From contig CAVPFL010000004.1 in assembly GCA_963703745.1 (NCBI GenBank), positions 1 through 64,000 on the forward strand: a DNA stretch of 64,000 bases. The letters are read 5' to 3'. Position 1 is the first letter of the stretch, and the number at the start of each line of letters is the position of its first letter. Below are positions 1-8,249 of the stretch, one piece after another. The position numbers were made by a program, and so were the translations under genes. This stretch comes from AP-15 sp963703745. GTDB lineage: Bacteria; Pseudomonadota; Alphaproteobacteria; ATCC43930; CGMCC-115725. Under the pieces are notes generated by a model. It was not told the DNA's origin, made no database searches, and saw only the letters and a list, made by a program, of their open reading frames with translations.

Positions 1-263
1 CTTGGTAGGCCGTTACCCCACCAACTACCTAATCCGACGCGGGCCCCTCTTGGAGCGATCAATCTTTCCCCCGGCTCGCGCCGGGGCGCATGCGGTATTA
101 GCCGAAGTTTCCCTCGGTTATCCCCCACTCCAAGGCAGGTTCCCACGCGCTACTCACCCGTCCGCCACTCCCTCGGAGGCCGAAACCCCCGAAAGCGTCC
201 GACTTGCATGTGTTAGGCATGCCGCCAGCGTTCGTTCTGAGCCAGGATCAAACTCTCAAGTTC
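1..263 (-). rRNA. rrs: 16S ribosomal RNA, 5' end (partial)
   Basis: Read on the minus strand, the sequence begins with the universal 16S 5' segment: AGAGTTTGATCCTGGCTCAG at about 257-238, then AACGAACGCTGGCGGCATGCC. The helix 6-8 region and the TACCCCACCAACTACCTAATC complement near the left edge are as expected for bacterial 16S. Only the first 260 or so bases are present; the rest lies beyond the left edge. The mature 5' end is placed at about 263 by analogy with alphaproteobacterial 16S, which starts CAACTTGAGAGTTTG. Confidence 0.97.
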
Positions 264-572
264 ATCCCGGGTCGACCCCATAAGGCAAAGCCCCATCCGG
301 TCGACCCCATTCAAGGGCCTCCTTAACGCACGCATCCATGCGCGAGACAGGTCGGCCCACGCCGCCGCCCGCGCATCCCTTCCACCTTCTCCACAACCTC
401 AATCAACATCCCCCCAAGACACTCTCGCATCAAAGGGGCCGCGCTTATAGGCCCTCGTTATGTCAACATCGCGCGTTGGCGCTGAACGAACGAGCCTTGA
501 CGGCGCACGAACCAAGCAACGTAATCGTCACATCTCGCGATGTCCAGAGGATCGTCGCCAAAAAATTGCACG
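264..572 (-). other. 16S leader and rRNA promoter region
   Basis: This stretch lies between the 16S 5' end and the DUF1489 stop codon. It has no convincing coding sequence; short ORFs here look like random open frames. It should hold the rRNA operon leader and promoter. A GGTCGACCCC-type direct repeat occurs twice close to the 16S end (about 270-305), which may be part of the processing stem of the precursor. No tRNA is seen. Confidence 0.6.
444..466 (-). promoter_or_regulatory. possible rRNA promoter elements
   Basis: On the minus strand a perfect TTGACA (complement of 461-466) lies about 180 bases upstream of the 16S start, followed by CTATAAG (TATAAG at 449-444). The spacing between TTGACA and TATAAG is only 11 bases instead of about 17, so they may not pair as a single sigma-70 promoter. 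The position fits an rRNA promoter; the exact assignment is weak. Confidence 0.3.
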
Positions 573-986
573 TCAGATCAGAGCAAGAGCGCGCAGCTCG
601 GCGAGCATCCGGTCGGGAGGCAGCGTCGCCGGCGCCGACCGATCGGGCGGCGCATCCGCCGGCGCCAGATAGCGCCAACCCTGGAACGGCCGGCACGCCC
701 GCGGGAGCGTAGGCACCAGCTCCGCATCGAGCTCGATCCGGCAATAGCGCCGGCCGGTATCGTCTCGTTCGCCGCTCAGCCCGGTTACTAGCTGACGGAC
801 ACGTATCTGACCGCGGATGACCCAATAGATCGATCCACCGGCGAGCACCTCCTGCGCCCGCCGAGGGTGATTCCTGGTATAGACCCAGTTCCCGCCGCGT
901 TCCACTACCCGCGCCGCGCGAAGCTGGCGCAAATGATCGATGTCGTCGATACCAACGGCGAGCTTCAGAAGGTGCAGCGACACCAT
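573..986 (-). CDS. DUF1489 family protein
   Basis: The 137-residue product matches the DUF1489 family, small uncharacterised proteins known almost only from Alphaproteobacteria. Family marks are the N-terminal HLLKLAVGIDDIDHL, the central GGSIYWVIRGQIRVRQ and the C-terminal RPFQGWRYLAPADAPPD. There is no signal peptide or membrane segment. The ATG at 986 lies 7 bases after the stop of the biotin carboxylase gene, so it is probably co-transcribed with the methylcrotonyl-CoA carboxylase genes. Co-location with leucine catabolism does not by itself show function. The biochemical role is unknown. Confidence 0.88.
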   Translation of the reverse strand: MVSLHLLKLAVGIDDIDHLRQLRAARVVERGGNWVYTRNHPRRAQEVLAGGSIYWVIRGQIRVRQLVTGLSGERDDTGRRYCRIELDAELVPTLPRACRPFQGWRYLAPADAPPDRSAPATLPPDRMLAELRALALI

Positions 987-993
987 CGCCCTT

Positions 994-3003
994 TCAGCCG
1001 CTACCCCCCGGCGCAGCGAGGGCGATTAGTTCCACTCCCTCCTCGACCAGATCGCCGACGGCGAACCGAACCGCTTCGACGGTCCCGTCAACGGGCGACG
1101 CCACCATGTGCTCCATCTTCATTGCCTCGATGATCATCAGCGGCTCACCGCGTCGCACAATATCGCCCACCCCGACCAACAGCTGGGTAACTCGTCCCGG
1201 CATCGGGGCGGTCAGACGGCCGGCACCCGGATCATCACCTTCGTGCGCGGCGAGCGGGTCGATCTCGACCAACCGCCAGTTTTCGCCAGCCAGGAATACC
1301 GCCGTTTCGGAGCCGTGATCGAGCACGGTGGCATGCCCGCGAACACCGTCGAGCGCAACGGTCAAGGTGCCCTCGGGCCGGCGCTCAGCAGAGCCGAAAA
1401 ACGTCTCCTTGCCGAGCTCCAGCAGCCAACCCCCGGCGCGCGATCTGGCGGTAACCGTCCGTTCTTCCACCCCATCTCGGAAAACGACCTCTTGATGACT
1501 TTCTCCGCTGAGACGCCAGCCGTCACTGCGAGCCCACGGCGAATTCGGGTCCCCGGAGCGAGCCGCCATCGCCGAGGCCGTCGATGCGCGGGCAAGAAGC
1601 CGCGCGACCGCCGCAACCGCCAGCGCTGCACTTGACGCCGGTCGCTGGCCGGGAAGCAAGGCATCGCGATGGCGCTCGATAAACCCGGTGTCGACTGCGG
1701 CCACGGCGAATCGCGGGTGTGTCGCGATCCTGAACAGCAAGCCCAGGTTGGTCACGACACCGAGAAGCGCCGTCTCGGCAAGCGCCCGGCGCAGCCGGTC
1801 GAGTGCTGCCGGACGATCGGCTCCCCACACAATAATCTTGGCGATAAGCGGGTCGTAGAAGGGCGTTACCCTATCCCCTCGACGCACCCCTGTGTCGACG
1901 CGGGCAATATCGGCCGGGGGAAACCTCAGCTCACTTAGGATCCCGGTCTGAGGCAGAAACCCGCGCTCGGGGTCTTCTGCGTAAAGCCGCGCTTCGAAGG
2001 CATGCCCACGCAATTGGACATCCCGCTGGTCAACCGGCAATGCCTCGCCGGCGGCGACGCGGAGCTGCCATTCGACGAGGTCGAGCCCGGTCACCATCTC
2101 GGTGACCGGATGCTCGACCTGCAGCCGCGTGTTCATCTCGATAAAATAGAAACCCTCGGCATCGGCGATAAACTCGACCGTGCCGGCCCCGACATAGCCG
2201 ACGGCGCGCGCCGCGGCCACGGCTGCCTTCCCCATCGCTCTGCGCCGCTTTGGATCGAGCCCCGGCGCCGGTGCCTCCTCCAGCACCTTCTGATAGCGCC
2301 GTTGGATCGAGCAATCGCGCTCGAACAGGTGGATCGCATTCCCGTGAATGTCGGCAAAAATCTGAATTTCGATGTGACGAGGCTGCGGCAAGTACTTTTC
2401 GATCAGCATGCGATCATCACCGAAGGCGCCTGCTGCCTCCCGCTTTGCCCCGGCGAGCGCCGCGGCAAACTCGGCCACGCCGGCGACGACCCGCATGCCC
2501 CTGCCCCCACCGCCGGCGGCAGCCTTGATCAGGACCGGAAAGCCAATTTGTTCGGCCTCTTCGACAAGACGCACGGGATCTTGGTCTTCGCCGTGATAAC
2601 CGGGCACCAGCGGTACGCCGGATCGCTGCATCAACGCCCTTGCCGCCGCCTTGGAACCCATAGCCCGCATAGCCGATGCAGACGGACCGATGAATACGAC
2701 CCCGGCAGCCGCACAGGCCTCGACGAATTCGGCATTCTCCGACAGAAAACCGTATCCGGGATGCACCGCCTCGGCACCGCTGTTGCGCACTGCATCGAGG
2801 ATCGCATCAATGTTCAGATAACTTTCCCGGACCGGCGGCGGCCCGATCGGCCACGCCTCCTCGGCGAGGTCGACATGCATCGCGCTACGGTCGGCCTCCG
2901 AGTAGACCGCGACCGTGGCGATCCCGAGCCGCCGTGCGGTCCTGATCACCCGACAGGCGATTTCTCCGCGATTGGCGATCAGGATCTTGCGAAACAAGCT
3001 CAC
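994..3003 (-). CDS. liuD: 3-methylcrotonyl-CoA carboxylase, biotin-carrying alpha subunit
   Basis: This 669-residue protein carboxylates its own biotin with ATP and bicarbonate, for transfer to 3-methylcrotonyl-CoA in leucine breakdown. It starts with the biotin carboxylase N-domain (ILIANRGEIACRVIRTARR), followed by an ATP-grasp domain with the loop KAAAGGGGRGMR near residue 165 and EMNTRLQVEHPVTE. It ends in a biotinyl domain with EAMKMEHM, where K629 should carry biotin. The start is a GTG at 3003 that overlaps the stop of the beta gene as GTGA, a sign of translational coupling. The substrate is inferred from the adjacent MCC-type beta subunit and the isovaleryl-CoA dehydrogenase. Acetyl- or propionyl-CoA carboxylase is less likely, because a separate pccBA pair is present at 20.5-24.2 kb. 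Confidence 0.93.
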   Translation of the reverse strand: MSLFRKILIANRGEIACRVIRTARRLGIATVAVYSEADRSAMHVDLAEEAWPIGPPPVRESYLNIDAILDAVRNSGAEAVHPGYGFLSENAEFVEACAAAGVVFIGPSASAMRAMGSKAAARALMQRSGVPLVPGYHGEDQDPVRLVEEAEQIGFPVLIKAAAGGGGRGMRVVAGVAEFAAALAGAKREAAGAFGDDRMLIEKYLPQPRHIEIQIFADIHGNAIHLFERDCSIQRRYQKVLEEAPAPGLDPKRRRAMGKAAVAAARAVGYVGAGTVEFIADAEGFYFIEMNTRLQVEHPVTEMVTGLDLVEWQLRVAAGEALPVDQRDVQLRGHAFEARLYAEDPERGFLPQTGILSELRFPPADIARVDTGVRRGDRVTPFYDPLIAKIIVWGADRPAALDRLRRALAETALLGVVTNLGLLFRIATHPRFAVAAVDTGFIERHRDALLPGQRPASSAALAVAAVARLLARASTASAMAARSGDPNSPWARSDGWRLSGESHQEVVFRDGVEERTVTARSRAGGWLLELGKETFFGSAERRPEGTLTVALDGVRGHATVLDHGSETAVFLAGENWRLVEIDPLAAHEGDDPGAGRLTAPMPGRVTQLLVGVGDIVRRGEPLMIIEAMKMEHMVASPVDGTVEAVRFAVGDLVEEGVELIALAAPGGSG

Positions 3004-4622
3004 ATCCGGAAGATGCCAAAGCGGGTCGGCTCGCCAGGGAACCTCGAAACCGGCGCGTTGAGGCTGGCAGAGATCGCTAATACCAAGGTGAGCCTGGTGT
3101 CGACTGGATCAATAACCCCGTCGTCCCACAACCGGGCGCTGGCGTAATATGGGTGGCCCTGGGTTTCGTATTGGGCGCGGATCGGCGCCTTTAATTCCTC
3201 CTCTTCGGCAGTGCTCCAACCCTCGCCGTGCCCAGCCCTAGTGTCGCGACGCACTTGTGCGAGAACCGAGGCGGCCTGCTCGCCCCCCATCACCGAGATC
3301 CGCGCATTCGGCCACATCCACAAAAACCGAGGACCGTAGGCCCGCCCGCACATCCCGTAATTGCCGGCGCCGAAACTGCCGCCAATGATGATGGTGAACT
3401 TGGGCACTGCGGCCGTCGCGACCGCCGTCACCATCTTCGCACCGTCCTTGGCGATGCCGCCCGCCTCGTATTTTCGGCCGACCATGAACCCGGCGATGTT
3501 CTGCAGAAAGACCAGCGGGATGCCGCGCTGGGCGCAGAGCTCGATGAAATGAGCGGCCTTTAGCGCGCTTTCCGAGAACAGGATACCGTTGTTGGCGAGG
3601 ATGCCAACCGGATAACCCCAGATCCGGGCAAAGCCGCAAACCAGGGTCTGGCCATAGAGCCGCTTGAACTCGTCGAGCTCGCTGCCGTCCACAAGGCGGG
3701 CAATGACCTCGCGCACTTCATAGGGCCGGCGGGTATCGGGCGGGACGACCCCGTAGATCTCGTCGGCCGGGTAGAGCGGCTCGCGGGGAGGCCGCACCTC
3801 GAGTTGTATGTTCTTGGTGCGGTTGAGATTGCCGACGATGCGGCGGGCGATGCCGAGCGCGTGGCGATCGTTGGACGCGTAATGATCGGTGACCCCCGAG
3901 ACGCGGCTGTGCACCTCGGCCCCGCCGAGCTCCTCGGCGGTGACGACTTCGCCGGTCGCAGCACGGACCAGCGGCGGCCCGCCGAGAAAGATCGTACCCT
4001 GCCCGCGCACGATGACAAACTCGTCCGACATCGCCGGGACATAGGCACCACCTGCGGTGCACGAGCCCATGACCAGCGCGATCTGCGGGATGCCTGCCGC
4101 CGAAAGACGCGCCTGGTTGTAGAAGATGCGTCCGAAATGCTCGCGGTCGGGAAAGACCTCGTCCTGCGCCGGCAGAAAGGCCCCGCCCGAATCGACCAGA
4201 TAGAGACAGGGCAGCCGGTTCTCGCCGGCGATCTCCTGGGCCCGGAGATGCTTCTTGACCGTCATCGGAAAGTAGGTGCCGCCCTTGACTGTCGCATCGT
4301 TGGCGACGACGACGCATTCATGCCCCATGATCCGGCCGATCCCGGTGATAATTCCGGCCGCCGGGACCTCGCCGTCATACATTCCATAGGCGGCAAGCTG
4401 CGAGAATTCGAGAAAGGGCGAGCCCGGGTCGAGCAATGCCCGTACCCGCTCGCGCGGCAGCAATTTGCCCCGGCCGAGATGCCGCCGCCGGGCCTCTTCG
4501 GCGCCGCCGGTTTCGATCTCGGCGACTTTGGCGCGCAGATCCTCGACGAGCGCGCGCATCGCCGCCGCATTCGCAGCGAACGTCTCTGAGCGCCTGTCGA
4601 TCGAGGTCGAAAGAACCGTCAT
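3000..4622 (-). CDS. liuB: 3-methylcrotonyl-CoA carboxylase, carboxyltransferase beta subunit
   Basis: The product has about 540 residues and is a carboxyltransferase of the methylcrotonyl-CoA type. N-terminal crotonase-like half: RGKLLPRERVRALLDPGSPFLE and the acyl-CoA pocket LVDSGGAFLPAQDEVFPD, which is typical of MCC beta rather than PccB. C-terminal half: GAGNYGMCGRAYGPRFLW and ISVMGGEQAA. I use the ATG at 4622, giving MTVLSTSID; an in-frame ATG at 4661 would add 13 residues not typical of the family. It faces the PLP enzyme gene across 65 bases, which should hold divergent promoters. It overlaps liuD by four bases. Confidence 0.94.
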   Translation of the reverse strand: MTVLSTSIDRRSETFAANAAAMRALVEDLRAKVAEIETGGAEEARRRHLGRGKLLPRERVRALLDPGSPFLEFSQLAAYGMYDGEVPAAGIITGIGRIMGHECVVVANDATVKGGTYFPMTVKKHLRAQEIAGENRLPCLYLVDSGGAFLPAQDEVFPDREHFGRIFYNQARLSAAGIPQIALVMGSCTAGGAYVPAMSDEFVIVRGQGTIFLGGPPLVRAATGEVVTAEELGGAEVHSRVSGVTDHYASNDRHALGIARRIVGNLNRTKNIQLEVRPPREPLYPADEIYGVVPPDTRRPYEVREVIARLVDGSELDEFKRLYGQTLVCGFARIWGYPVGILANNGILFSESALKAAHFIELCAQRGIPLVFLQNIAGFMVGRKYEAGGIAKDGAKMVTAVATAAVPKFTIIIGGSFGAGNYGMCGRAYGPRFLWMWPNARISVMGGEQAASVLAQVRRDTRAGHGEGWSTAEEEELKAPIRAQYETQGHPYYASARLWDDGVIDPVDTRLTLVLAISASLNAPVSRFPGEPTRFGIFRM

Positions 4623-4687
4623 GCGTATCGCAAACCTTATAGGCTCGGCTTGACCCGGCAAGTAAAAATCAGCGGAATGAATTCATC

Positions 4688-5653
4688 ATGATCGATCTCG
4701 AGACGCTGGAGACTGCCGCCGGCTTCGTCCGCCGAGTGGTGCCGCCGACACCGCAATATTGCTGGCCGCTGCTGTCGCGGCGAATCGGCGCCGAGCTCTG
4801 GGTCAAACACGAGAACCACACGCCGATCGGCGCCTTCAAGATCCGGGGTGGCCTGGTCTATCTCGACGAGGCCAGGCGGTCGCACCCGGATATTCGCGGT
4901 GTTGTGACCGCCACCACGGGTAATCACGGGCAGAGTATCGCGCTCGCGGCAGCGCGGCTCGGGCTCGATGCGACGATCGTCGCTCCGTTCGGCAACAGCA
5001 TCGAGAAGAACCGGGCGATGCAAGGATTTGGCGCGCGGCTCATCGAGGCCGGGCACGATTTCCAAGCTGCCTACGAATATGCGATTGCCTTGGCCGAGCG
5101 CGAAAGCCTGCACCTCGTCCGCTCCTACCACGCGCTGCTGGTGCGTGGCGTTGCCAGCTACGGTCTCGAACTGTTTCGGGCGGTCCCAGATCTCGACACG
5201 GTCTATGTCCCGATCGGGCTCGGCAGCGGCATCTGCGGGGTTATCGCGGCGCGCGAGGCTCTGAGCCTTACCGCCGAGATCGTCGGGGTCGTCGCCGAGA
5301 ATGCCCCGACCTATGCGCTGTCCTTCGCCGCTTGCGCACCGGTCAGCACCAATTCCGCCGATACGATGGCTGGCGGGCTCGCCGTGCGGGTGCCCGACCC
5401 GGAAGCGCTCGACATCATCTGCCGCGGTGCAGCGCGCATTGTCACGGTGTCGGAGGCGGAGATCCGCCGGGCCATGCGGGTTCTGTTTACCGACACGCAC
5501 AACGTCGCCGAGGGCGCCGGCGCGGCCACGCTCGCCGCGGCATTGCAGGAGCGCGATCGGCTGCGCGGCAAACGGGTCGCCGTGATCCAGTCCGGCGGCA
5601 ACATCGACCGTGGCCTGTTTGCCGAGATTTTGGCGGAGGAGGACGCGGATTAG
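4688..5653 (+). CDS. threonine dehydratase-like PLP enzyme (fold type II)
   Basis: This 321-residue protein belongs to the serine/threonine dehydratase branch of fold type II PLP enzymes. The Schiff-base lysine is K51 in GAFKIRGG, the phosphate/substrate loop is TTGNHGQS, and the ring-nitrogen region is SGGNID near the C-terminus. There is no ACT regulatory domain, so it is a short catabolic or racemase-like form rather than biosynthetic IlvA. It is transcribed away from the MCC genes and ends with a 4-base overlap with a convergent ridA-type gene. The substrate cannot be told from sequence; threonine, serine, a hydroxyaspartate or a diaminopropionate-like compound are all possible. Confidence 0.85.
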   Translation: MIDLETLETAAGFVRRVVPPTPQYCWPLLSRRIGAELWVKHENHTPIGAFKIRGGLVYLDEARRSHPDIRGVVTATTGNHGQSIALAAARLGLDATIVAPFGNSIEKNRAMQGFGARLIEAGHDFQAAYEYAIALAERESLHLVRSYHALLVRGVASYGLELFRAVPDLDTVYVPIGLGSGICGVIAAREALSLTAEIVGVVAENAPTYALSFAACAPVSTNSADTMAGGLAVRVPDPEALDIICRGAARIVTVSEAEIRRAMRVLFTDTHNVAEGAGAATLAAALQERDRLRGKRVAVIQSGGNIDRGLFAEILAEEDAD

Positions 5654-6033
5654 AGCTGCCGGCGGCGCGCCGTGACCTCGATCTCGATCTTCATGCGCGG
5701 GTCGACGAGGCCGCAAAAGAGTGCCGTCGCGGCAGGGCGGATGCTGCCGAAAACCTCGCCCAACACCGGCACGACCGCGGGCCAATCGGCGAGGTCGGGC
5801 AGGTAGTAGCGGACCCGCACAACGTCGGCGAGACTGGCGCCCGCCTCGGCGAGCGCCCTCTCGATGTTGCGGAAAGCCTGGCGCGCCTGCTCGACCGAGT
5901 CGTCGGCGATCGTCATCGCGGCATAGTCGAAGCCCGTCGTGCCGGCGACAAAGACCCACTCGCCGTCGACGACGGCGCGGCTGTAACCGGCCTCGGCCTC
6001 GAACCGTGAGCCCGACGAGATCAGGCGGCGCAT
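5650..6033 (-). CDS. RidA family protein (enamine/imine deaminase)
   Basis: The product has 127 residues and is of the RidA/YjgF/UK114 family, trimeric proteins that hydrolyse reactive enamines and imines released by PLP dehydratases. Family features are GYSRAVVDGEWVFVAGTTG at the N-terminus, RNIERALAEAGASLADVVRVRYYL in the middle and the end MKIEIEVTARR with the conserved acidic residue. The typical arginine of canonical RidA (near residue 105) is not obvious, so it may be an Rid subfamily other than RidA proper. The ATG at 6033 follows the ivd stop by one base. It is convergent with, and overlaps by four bases, a PLP dehydratase gene. Confidence 0.85.
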   Translation of the reverse strand: MRRLISSGSRFEAEAGYSRAVVDGEWVFVAGTTGFDYAAMTIADDSVEQARQAFRNIERALAEAGASLADVVRVRYYLPDLADWPAVVPVLGEVFGSIRPAATALFCGLVDPRMKIEIEVTARRRQL

Positions 6034-6034
6034 G

Positions 6035-7207
6035 TCAGGCCGTCTCGGCAAAGATTTCCCGGCCGATCAGCATGCGGCGGATCTCCGAGGTGCCGGCGCC
6101 GATTTCGTAGAGCTTGGCGTCGCGCAATAGCCGCCCGGTCGGGAAATCGTTGATGTAGCCGTTGCCGCCCAAGATCTGCACCGCGTCGAGCGCCATCGCC
6201 GTCGCCTTCTCGGCGGCGTAGAGGATGGCGCCCGCCGCATCCTTGCGCGTCGTCTGCCCGCGGTCGCAGGCCTTGGCCACGGCATAGACATAGGATCTGC
6301 AGGCGTTCATCGTCGTGTACATGTCGGCGACCTTGCCCTGGATCAGCTGGAACTCGCCGATCGGCTGGCCGAATTGCTTGCGGTCGTGGATGTAAGGAAT
6401 AACGACGTCGAGACAGGCCTGCATGATGCCCAGCGGACCCGCGGCGAGGATCGCCCGCTCAAAGTCGAGCCCGCTCATCAGCACCTGCACGCCCTCATCG
6501 ACCCGGCCGAGCACATTTTCCGCCGGCACCTCGCAATCCTCGAAGACCAGCTCCGAGGTCGGCGAGCCGCGCATCCCCAATTTGTCGAGCTTCTGCGCCG
6601 GGCGAAACCCCTCGAACCCGCTCTCGATAAGAAAAGCGGTGATGCCGCGCGGGCCGGCATCGGGCCGGGTCTTGGCGTAGACGACCAGGGTCTGCGCGTA
6701 ATGGCCGTTGGTGATCCACAATTTGCTGCCGTTCAGGACATAGCGGTCGCCCCTGGGCTCGGCGCGCAGCCGCATCGAGACGACATCCGAGCCGGCCTCG
6801 GGTTCGCTCATCGCCAATGCGCCGACGTGCTCGCCGGAGATCAGCTTTGGCAGATATTTGCGCTTCTGCGTCTCGCTGCCGTTGCGCCGGATCTGGTTGA
6901 CGCAGAGATTGGAATGGGCGCCATAGGAGAGCCCGACCGAGGCCGAGGCGCGGCTCACTTCCTCCATCGCGACGCAGTGCGCGAGGTAGCCCATGCCGGC
7001 GCCGCCATATTCTTCCTCGACGGTGATCCCGTGCAGGCCGAGTGTTCCCATTTCCGGCCACAGCTCGACCGGGAAGCGGTCGGTCCGATCGATCTCGGCG
7101 GCGAGCGGCGCGATGCGGTCCTCGGCAAAGCCGCGCACCGTCGCGCGCAGCATGTCGATCTCGGGGCCGAGGTCGAAGTCGAGGGTCGGAAGCCGCGTGT
7201 TTTGCAT
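6035..7207 (-). CDS. liuA: isovaleryl-CoA dehydrogenase
   Basis: This 390-residue acyl-CoA dehydrogenase oxidises isovaleryl-CoA to 3-methylcrotonyl-CoA, passing electrons to ETF. The assignment rests on strong matches to IVD: the N-terminal FDLGPEIDMLR, the region SVGLSYGAHSNLCVNQI with the IVD-type SYGAHSNL, the FAD motifs AMSEPEAGSDVVSM and WITNGHYA, and the C-terminal ILGGNGYINDFPTGRLLRDAK. In IVD the catalytic glutamate sits at an unusual mid-protein position, in the LDFERAILAAGPLG region (the E of FERAI), which is present. It is the first gene of the ivd-rid-MCC block, and tRNA-Leu lies only 24 bases upstream on the same strand. Confidence 0.95.
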   Translation of the reverse strand: MQNTRLPTLDFDLGPEIDMLRATVRGFAEDRIAPLAAEIDRTDRFPVELWPEMGTLGLHGITVEEEYGGAGMGYLAHCVAMEEVSRASASVGLSYGAHSNLCVNQIRRNGSETQKRKYLPKLISGEHVGALAMSEPEAGSDVVSMRLRAEPRGDRYVLNGSKLWITNGHYAQTLVVYAKTRPDAGPRGITAFLIESGFEGFRPAQKLDKLGMRGSPTSELVFEDCEVPAENVLGRVDEGVQVLMSGLDFERAILAAGPLGIMQACLDVVIPYIHDRKQFGQPIGEFQLIQGKVADMYTTMNACRSYVYAVAKACDRGQTTRKDAAGAILYAAEKATAMALDAVQILGGNGYINDFPTGRLLRDAKLYEIGAGTSEIRRMLIGREIFAETA

Positions 7208-7231
7208 GGGTCAGGCGCCGGCGGCTTTAGC

Positions 7232-7318
7232 TGGTGCGGTCGAGAAGACTCGAACTTCCACGGAGTTTCCCCCACAGCGACCTCAACGCTGCGCGTCTAC
7301 CAATTCCGCCACGACCGC
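7232..7318 (-). tRNA. tRNA-Leu (anticodon GAG)
   Basis: Read on the minus strand this 87-base sequence folds as a long-variable-arm tRNA. The acceptor stem is GCGGTCG with CGACCGC, followed by the encoded A-CCA end. The D-arm has the leucine-type TGGCGGAATTGGTAGACGC, the anticodon stem CAGCG/CGCTG encloses TTGAGGT (anticodon GAG), the variable arm is present, and the T-loop has GTTCGAGTC. It reads CTC/CTT leucine codons. It lies 24 bases upstream of the ivd start codon on the same strand. Confidence 0.96.
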
Positions 7319-7367
7319 ACGGCAGGGGCAGCGTGATTAGCAAACCCAGGCTACCATATCAAGCTGC

Positions 7368-8051
7368 ATGGGCTCTGAGATGGTAACGGGAACGAGGGCG
7401 ATCGAGTGGCGCATCGGCAATACGCCGGTCGATTACGAGCCCGCGGTCGAGGAAATGGAGGCACGGGTCGCGGCGATCCGCGCCGGCACCGCTCCCGAGT
7501 TCGTCTGGCTGCTCGAGCACCCCGCGCTCTACACCGCCGGGACCAGTGCGCGCGAGGAAGACCTGCTCGACCCAAGCCGCCTGCCGGTGCACCGGACCGG
7601 CCGCGGCGGCCGCTACACCTATCACGGACCCGGGCAGCGCATCGCCTATGTCATGCTCGATCTTTCCCGCCGCGATCGCGACGTGCGCTGCCACGTCCAC
7701 CGGCTCGAAGAGTGGATCATCCGCACGCTCGCGCGCTTCGACATCCGCGGCGAGCGCCGCGAGGGCCGCGTCGGCATCTGGGTGGTGCGGCACGGCGGGG
7801 AGGAGGAAAAGATCGCCGCGATCGGCGTGCGCGTGCGGCATTGGGTGACCTATCACGGCCTGGCCGTCAACGTCGATCCCGAGCTCGATCATTACCGCGG
7901 CATCATCCCCTGCGGCATCGCCGAGCACGGCGTCACCTCGCTCGCTCGGTTGGGGGTCCGTGCTACGATGGCGGAACTCGACGACGCGCTGCGCGCCACT
8001 TTCGCCGAGGTTTTCGCAGCGGAATCACTGTGCGTCCCCGAGGCCGACTAA
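7368..8051 (+). CDS. lipB: octanoyl-[acyl-carrier-protein]:protein N-octanoyltransferase
   Basis: LipB moves octanoate from ACP to lipoyl domains, the first step of lipoate attachment, in the cytoplasm. The 227-residue product carries the signature RGGRYTYHGPGQ at 79-90, the catalytic lysine K148 in EEKIAAIGVR and the catalytic cysteine C182 in GIIPCGI. The length is normal. The start at 7368 is taken, but an in-frame ATG at 7380 is an alternative. It is divergent from tRNA-Leu with about 50 bases between. Confidence 0.96.
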   Translation: MGSEMVTGTRAIEWRIGNTPVDYEPAVEEMEARVAAIRAGTAPEFVWLLEHPALYTAGTSAREEDLLDPSRLPVHRTGRGGRYTYHGPGQRIAYVMLDLSRRDRDVRCHVHRLEEWIIRTLARFDIRGERREGRVGIWVVRHGGEEEKIAAIGVRVRHWVTYHGLAVNVDPELDHYRGIIPCGIAEHGVTSLARLGVRATMAELDDALRATFAEVFAAESLCVPEAD

Positions 8052-8079
8052 GCGCCTGAAATTCCTCGACGTTTTTTCC

Positions 8080-8211
8080 GCGGCAGGGGAAAAATCACAA
8101 AACCATCTACAAGAATTCCGAAAAAAGGACGATTGATCAGATGCTTGGGTCTTTCAGACCATGCGGCCTGAGGGAGCCGGCAGGGGAAACGAAACGGGCC
8201 GGCAGGGGAAA
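8080..8211. repeat. three copies of a GGCAGGGGAAA motif
   Basis: In the spacer between lipB and the superoxide dismutase, GGCAGGGGAAA occurs three times, at about 8081-8092, 8179-8189 and 8201-8211; the last two are preceded by GCC and lie 22 bases apart. The copies are upstream of the sod start at 8250. They could be operator-like sites or simple short repeats; nothing in the sequence decides. Confidence 0.5.
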
Positions 8212-8249
8212 GTGCTACATTGCGCCACCATGTGATGAGAGAGGCTGCG

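Noticed and set aside
2002..3147. A 381-codon plus-strand frame opposite the MCC alpha gene
   Set aside because: Same reason: shadow of liuD/liuB, no recognisable motifs or ribosome site.
4637..5959. A 440-codon minus-strand frame opposite the PLP dehydratase
   Set aside because: Antisense to the dehydratase and overlapping the RidA gene; no motif.
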